Assembly: GCA_018267915.1 (NCBI GenBank)
Contig: JAFDXN010000033.1
Coordinates: 186,001-250,000, forward strand
Direction of reading: 5' to 3'
Length of the DNA: 64,000 nucleotides
Source: Bacteroidota bacterium
GTDB lineage: Bacteria > Bacteroidota > Bacteroidia > Chitinophagales > Chitinophagaceae
This document shows, piece by piece, positions 61,559 through 64,000 of the stretch. A program made the position numbers and the translations under genes. The notes beneath the pieces are model-generated. The model was not told the DNA's origin. It worked only from the letters and a program-made list of their open reading frames with translations, and ran no database searches. Position 1 is the stretch's first letter; every line of letters starts with the position of its first letter.

Positions 61559-64000
61559 ATGTCTGAAAACACTAATAATAGCGAGCAGAACTCCGTCTTC
61601 ATAAACGAAATGTATGAAAGCTGGTTTCTTGACTATGCCAGCTACGTGATACTGGAGCGCGCAGTTCCGGCAATTGAAGACGGCCTTAAACCCGTTCAGC
61701 GTCGCATTCTTCATGCCATGAAGGAAATGGACGATGGACGCTTCAATAAGGTGGCCAATATTATAGGTCAAACCATGCAATACCACCCACACGGCGATGC
61801 CTCCATCAGCGATGCCATCGTGAACCTGGGCCAAAAAGATCTCCTGATAGAAACCCAGGGCAACTGGGGTGATGTGCGCACGGGCGATAGCGCGGCTGCA
61901 GCCCGTTATATCGAGGCACGCCTGTCTAAATTCGCACTTGAGGTGGCATTCAACAATAAAACGACCGAGTGGCAGCTTAGCTACGATGGCCGTAAGAACG
62001 AACCGGTAACCCTGCCCATGAAGTTTCCCCTGCTGTTGGCACAGGGTGCCGATGGTATCGCTGTGGGCCTGTCCACCAAAATATTGCCCCACAACTTTTG
62101 CGAAATACTCGAGGCGGCGATCAAACACCTGAAGAATAAAAAATTTGAACTCTACCCCGATTTTGGCACGGGGGGAATGATCGATATAAGCAATTACAAC
62201 GATGGGGCTCGCGGCGGTAAAGTTCGCGTGCGTAGCCGCATAGAAGAGGTCGACAAAAAAACCCTCGCTATTCGCGACGTTCCCTACAGTGTAACCACCA
62301 GCCAGTTGGTGGATAGCATACTAAAGGCCAATGATAACGGCAAGATCAAAATAAAAAGTGTTACGGACAATACAGCCAAAGATGTCGAACTCATAGTGCA
62401 ATTAGCGCCTGGTGTCACTACCGATCAAACCATCGACGCCCTTTACGCCTTCACCGATTGTGAGATATCGATATCGCCAAATGCCTGCGTAGTAATCGCT
62501 GAGAAACCTCACTTTGTGAGTGCCTCAGATCTGCTGAAGTATTCGGTCAATCATACCAAGGGCCTGCTACTAAAAGAACTGCAGATCAAGCTGGGCGAAC
62601 TGGAGGAAGACTGGCATTATTCATCGCTCGAAAAGATATTTATTGAGAAGCGCATTTACCGGGACATCGAGGAGCAAACTACCTGGGAAGGTGTGCTAAA
62701 CGCCATCGATCTGGGCTTGAAACCTTATAAGAAAAAGCTACGTCGGGAGGTAACTACTGAGGACATCGTTAAGCTAACAGAGTTACGGATCAAGCGCATC
62801 TCCAAATACGATTCTTTCAAGGCCGACGAACACATTAAAGGCGTTGAGGCGGAGATAGAAGAGGTAAAAAACAACATCGCCAACCTTACTGATTACGCAA
62901 TTCGTTATTACGAGAACCTGCTCAAAAAGTATGGCAAAGGCCGCGAACGCAAAACCGAGATCCGTCCATTCGAAACAATACAGGCTACAACAGTGGCCAT
63001 AGCCAATGCGAAGTTGTACGTGAACTACAAAGAGGGCTTCATCGGTACCGGTTTGAAGAAGGATGAGTTCGCTTTCGATTGCTCTGACCTGGATAATGTG
63101 ATCGTCTTTCGCAAGGATGGCAAAATGTTGATCACTAAAGTAGCCGACAAGACATTTGTCGGTAAGGACATTATCCATCTTGCCATTTTTCAGAAGAACG
63201 ACGAGCGCATGACGTACAATATGATCTATCTGGATGGCAAATCGGGTGTATCATACAGCAAACGCTTTAACGTTACCGGCATTACACGCGATAAAGAATA
63301 TGACCTTACCAAAGGCCATGCCGGCAGCAAAGTACATTACTTCACCGCCAATCCGAATGGCGAAGCTGAAGTAGTTACCATCACTTTGTCTCCTGGAAGC
63401 AAAGCGCGCATCAAATCGCTTGACTTTTACTTTGAGGAAATAGAGATCAAGGGCCGCAGTGCTCAAGGCAACCAGGTGACTAAGTATCCTATAAAGAGTG
63501 TTAAACTGAAAGAAAAAGGCCGCTCTACCCTGCTTGGCATCAAGCTTTGGTTCGATGCCGCCGTGGGTCGCCTCAATAAAGATGGTAATGGCATCCTGCT
63601 GGGCCGCTTTGAAGACGGCGATCGTATTGTAGCGTTCTACAAAGACGGAAGCTACGAGCTTACCGACTTTGAGCTCACCAACCGCTACGATACCGATTCA
63701 GTAGTGCTGATCGAGAAGTTCAACGCCGAGAAGGTGATCAGTGCCGTCTATTTTGATAAGAAATCCGAACAGTTCTATGCCAAACGTTTTCTTATCGAAT
63801 CGCAAACACTTAAGAATAAATATTCTTTCATTAAAGAAGGCGAAGGCAACTACCTCGAGCTCGTAACCACCCAATCCGATCCGGTCCTGGTTCTCAAAAA
63901 AGGTAAGAAAAAAAGCGACCTTGCAGTTGAGGAAATGGCATTTGCCGAGGCCATAGATGTAAGTGGCTGGAAGACCGTAGGCACAAAAATTGCAGGTACC
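61559..64000 (+). CDS. parC: DNA topoisomerase IV subunit A (ParC), 3' end outside window
   Basis: An open frame from ATG at 61559 to the window edge, 814 codons without a stop. The start SENTNNSEQNSVFINEMYESWFLDYASYVILERAVPAIEDGLKPVQRRILHAM is typical of Bacteroidota ParC/GyrA-like proteins. The catalytic Tyr117 is in AAARYIEARL, and the winged-helix motif QRRILHAMKEM and the YHPHGDAS box are intact. A C-terminal beta-pinwheel begins after about residue 500 (VGTKI...). ParC cuts and passes DNA with ParE to unlink daughter chromosomes. The last visible residues are VSGWKTVGTKIAGT, so only the end of the protein is missing. Confidence 0.96.
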   Translation, partial: MSENTNNSEQNSVFINEMYESWFLDYASYVILERAVPAIEDGLKPVQRRILHAMKEMDDGRFNKVANIIGQTMQYHPHGDASISDAIVNLGQKDLLIETQGNWGDVRTGDSAAAARYIEARLSKFALEVAFNNKTTEWQLSYDGRKNEPVTLPMKFPLLLAQGADGIAVGLSTKILPHNFCEILEAAIKHLKNKKFELYPDFGTGGMIDISNYNDGARGGKVRVRSRIEEVDKKTLAIRDVPYSVTTSQLVDSILKANDNGKIKIKSVTDNTAKDVELIVQLAPGVTTDQTIDALYAFTDCEISISPNACVVIAEKPHFVSASDLLKYSVNHTKGLLLKELQIKLGELEEDWHYSSLEKIFIEKRIYRDIEEQTTWEGVLNAIDLGLKPYKKKLRREVTTEDIVKLTELRIKRISKYDSFKADEHIKGVEAEIEEVKNNIANLTDYAIRYYENLLKKYGKGRERKTEIRPFETIQATTVAIANAKLYVNYKEGFIGTGLKKDEFAFDCSDLDNVIVFRKDGKMLITKVADKTFVGKDIIHLAIFQKNDERMTYNMIYLDGKSGVSYSKRFNVTGITRDKEYDLTKGHAGSKVHYFTANPNGEAEVVTITLSPGSKARIKSLDFYFEEIEIKGRSAQGNQVTKYPIKSVKLKEKGRSTLLGIKLWFDAAVGRLNKDGNGILLGRFEDGDRIVAFYKDGSYELTDFELTNRYDTDSVVLIEKFNAEKVISAVYFDKKSEQFYAKRFLIESQTLKNKYSFIKEGEGNYLELVTTQSDPVLVLKKGKKKSDLAVEEMAFAEAIDVSGWKTVGTKIAGT

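Noticed and set aside
61550..62128. Minus-strand frame of 192 codons inside parC
   Set aside because: parC on the plus strand is certain (catalytic Tyr, conserved motifs); the antisense frame is a coding shadow.

Overview
The window looks like a chromosome segment of a member of the phylum Bacteroidota, most likely close to Chitinophagaceae or a related family. The evidence is many lipoproteins with Bacteroidota-type signal peptides, TonB receptors with N-terminal carboxypeptidase-regulatory-like domains, DUF4249, DUF5686, PepSY-like and OmpR/TolC/RND genes, a type IX secretion (T9SS) C-terminal domain, TAnnTTTG-type promoter elements and a Bacteroidota-style topoisomerase IV A subunit. This is inference from family content; no database was searched.

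Layout. (1) 1-14.5 kb is AT-rich accessory DNA of the integrative-element kind. It holds a partial membrane protein, a two-gene defence-like operon (a protein with a C-terminal PD-(D/E)xK nuclease plus a 1539-residue STAND NTPase with an Mrr-like N-terminal nuclease), a roughly 0.7-kb structured non-coding stretch, an ArdC-type antirestriction protein, XRE regulators with palindromic operators, and a membrane protein fused to a SAICAR-synthase (PurC)-like domain. It may end at a tRNA-3'-end-like scar near 14.46 kb. (2) 14.3-15.2 kb is decayed DNA. (3) 15.2-48 kb is a long, almost wholly minus-strand envelope locus. It contains TonB receptors and partners, a sterol-desaturase/DUF2147 fusion, an RND efflux operon preceded by its own two-component system, a YncE-like propeller and a PepSY-like protein, and a group of phosphohydrolases (T9SS-secreted phosphoesterase, frameshifted purple-acid-phosphatase-like pseudogene, two PAP2 proteins, one HD protein). 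Eight transcription units here carry a direct repeat, TTCAGAA-N4-TTCAGAA in gene sense with an 11-bp period. This suggests one regulon, probably controlled by the OmpR-type regulator at 30639-31316. (4) 48.8-52.4 kb has a small coupled operon, then integration genes and a tyrosine recombinase abutting tRNA-Arg(TCT). (5) From about 52.6 kb to the end, base composition is visibly more GC-rich and the genes look like core genome: HdrD/GlpC-like Fe-S proteins, a TonB receptor, lipoproteins and parC.

The most notable observations are the membrane-PurC fusion with altered active-site residues, the two-nuclease STAND operon, the TTCAGAA regulon, the structured GC-rich non-coding island at 7.9-8.6 kb, and a degenerate second tRNA-Arg whose D-loop and anticodon loop each contain an exact 20-nt palindromic insertion. 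A four-helix-bundle (S23/IVP-type) gene with inverted flanks also sits between the two halves of the Fe-S operon.
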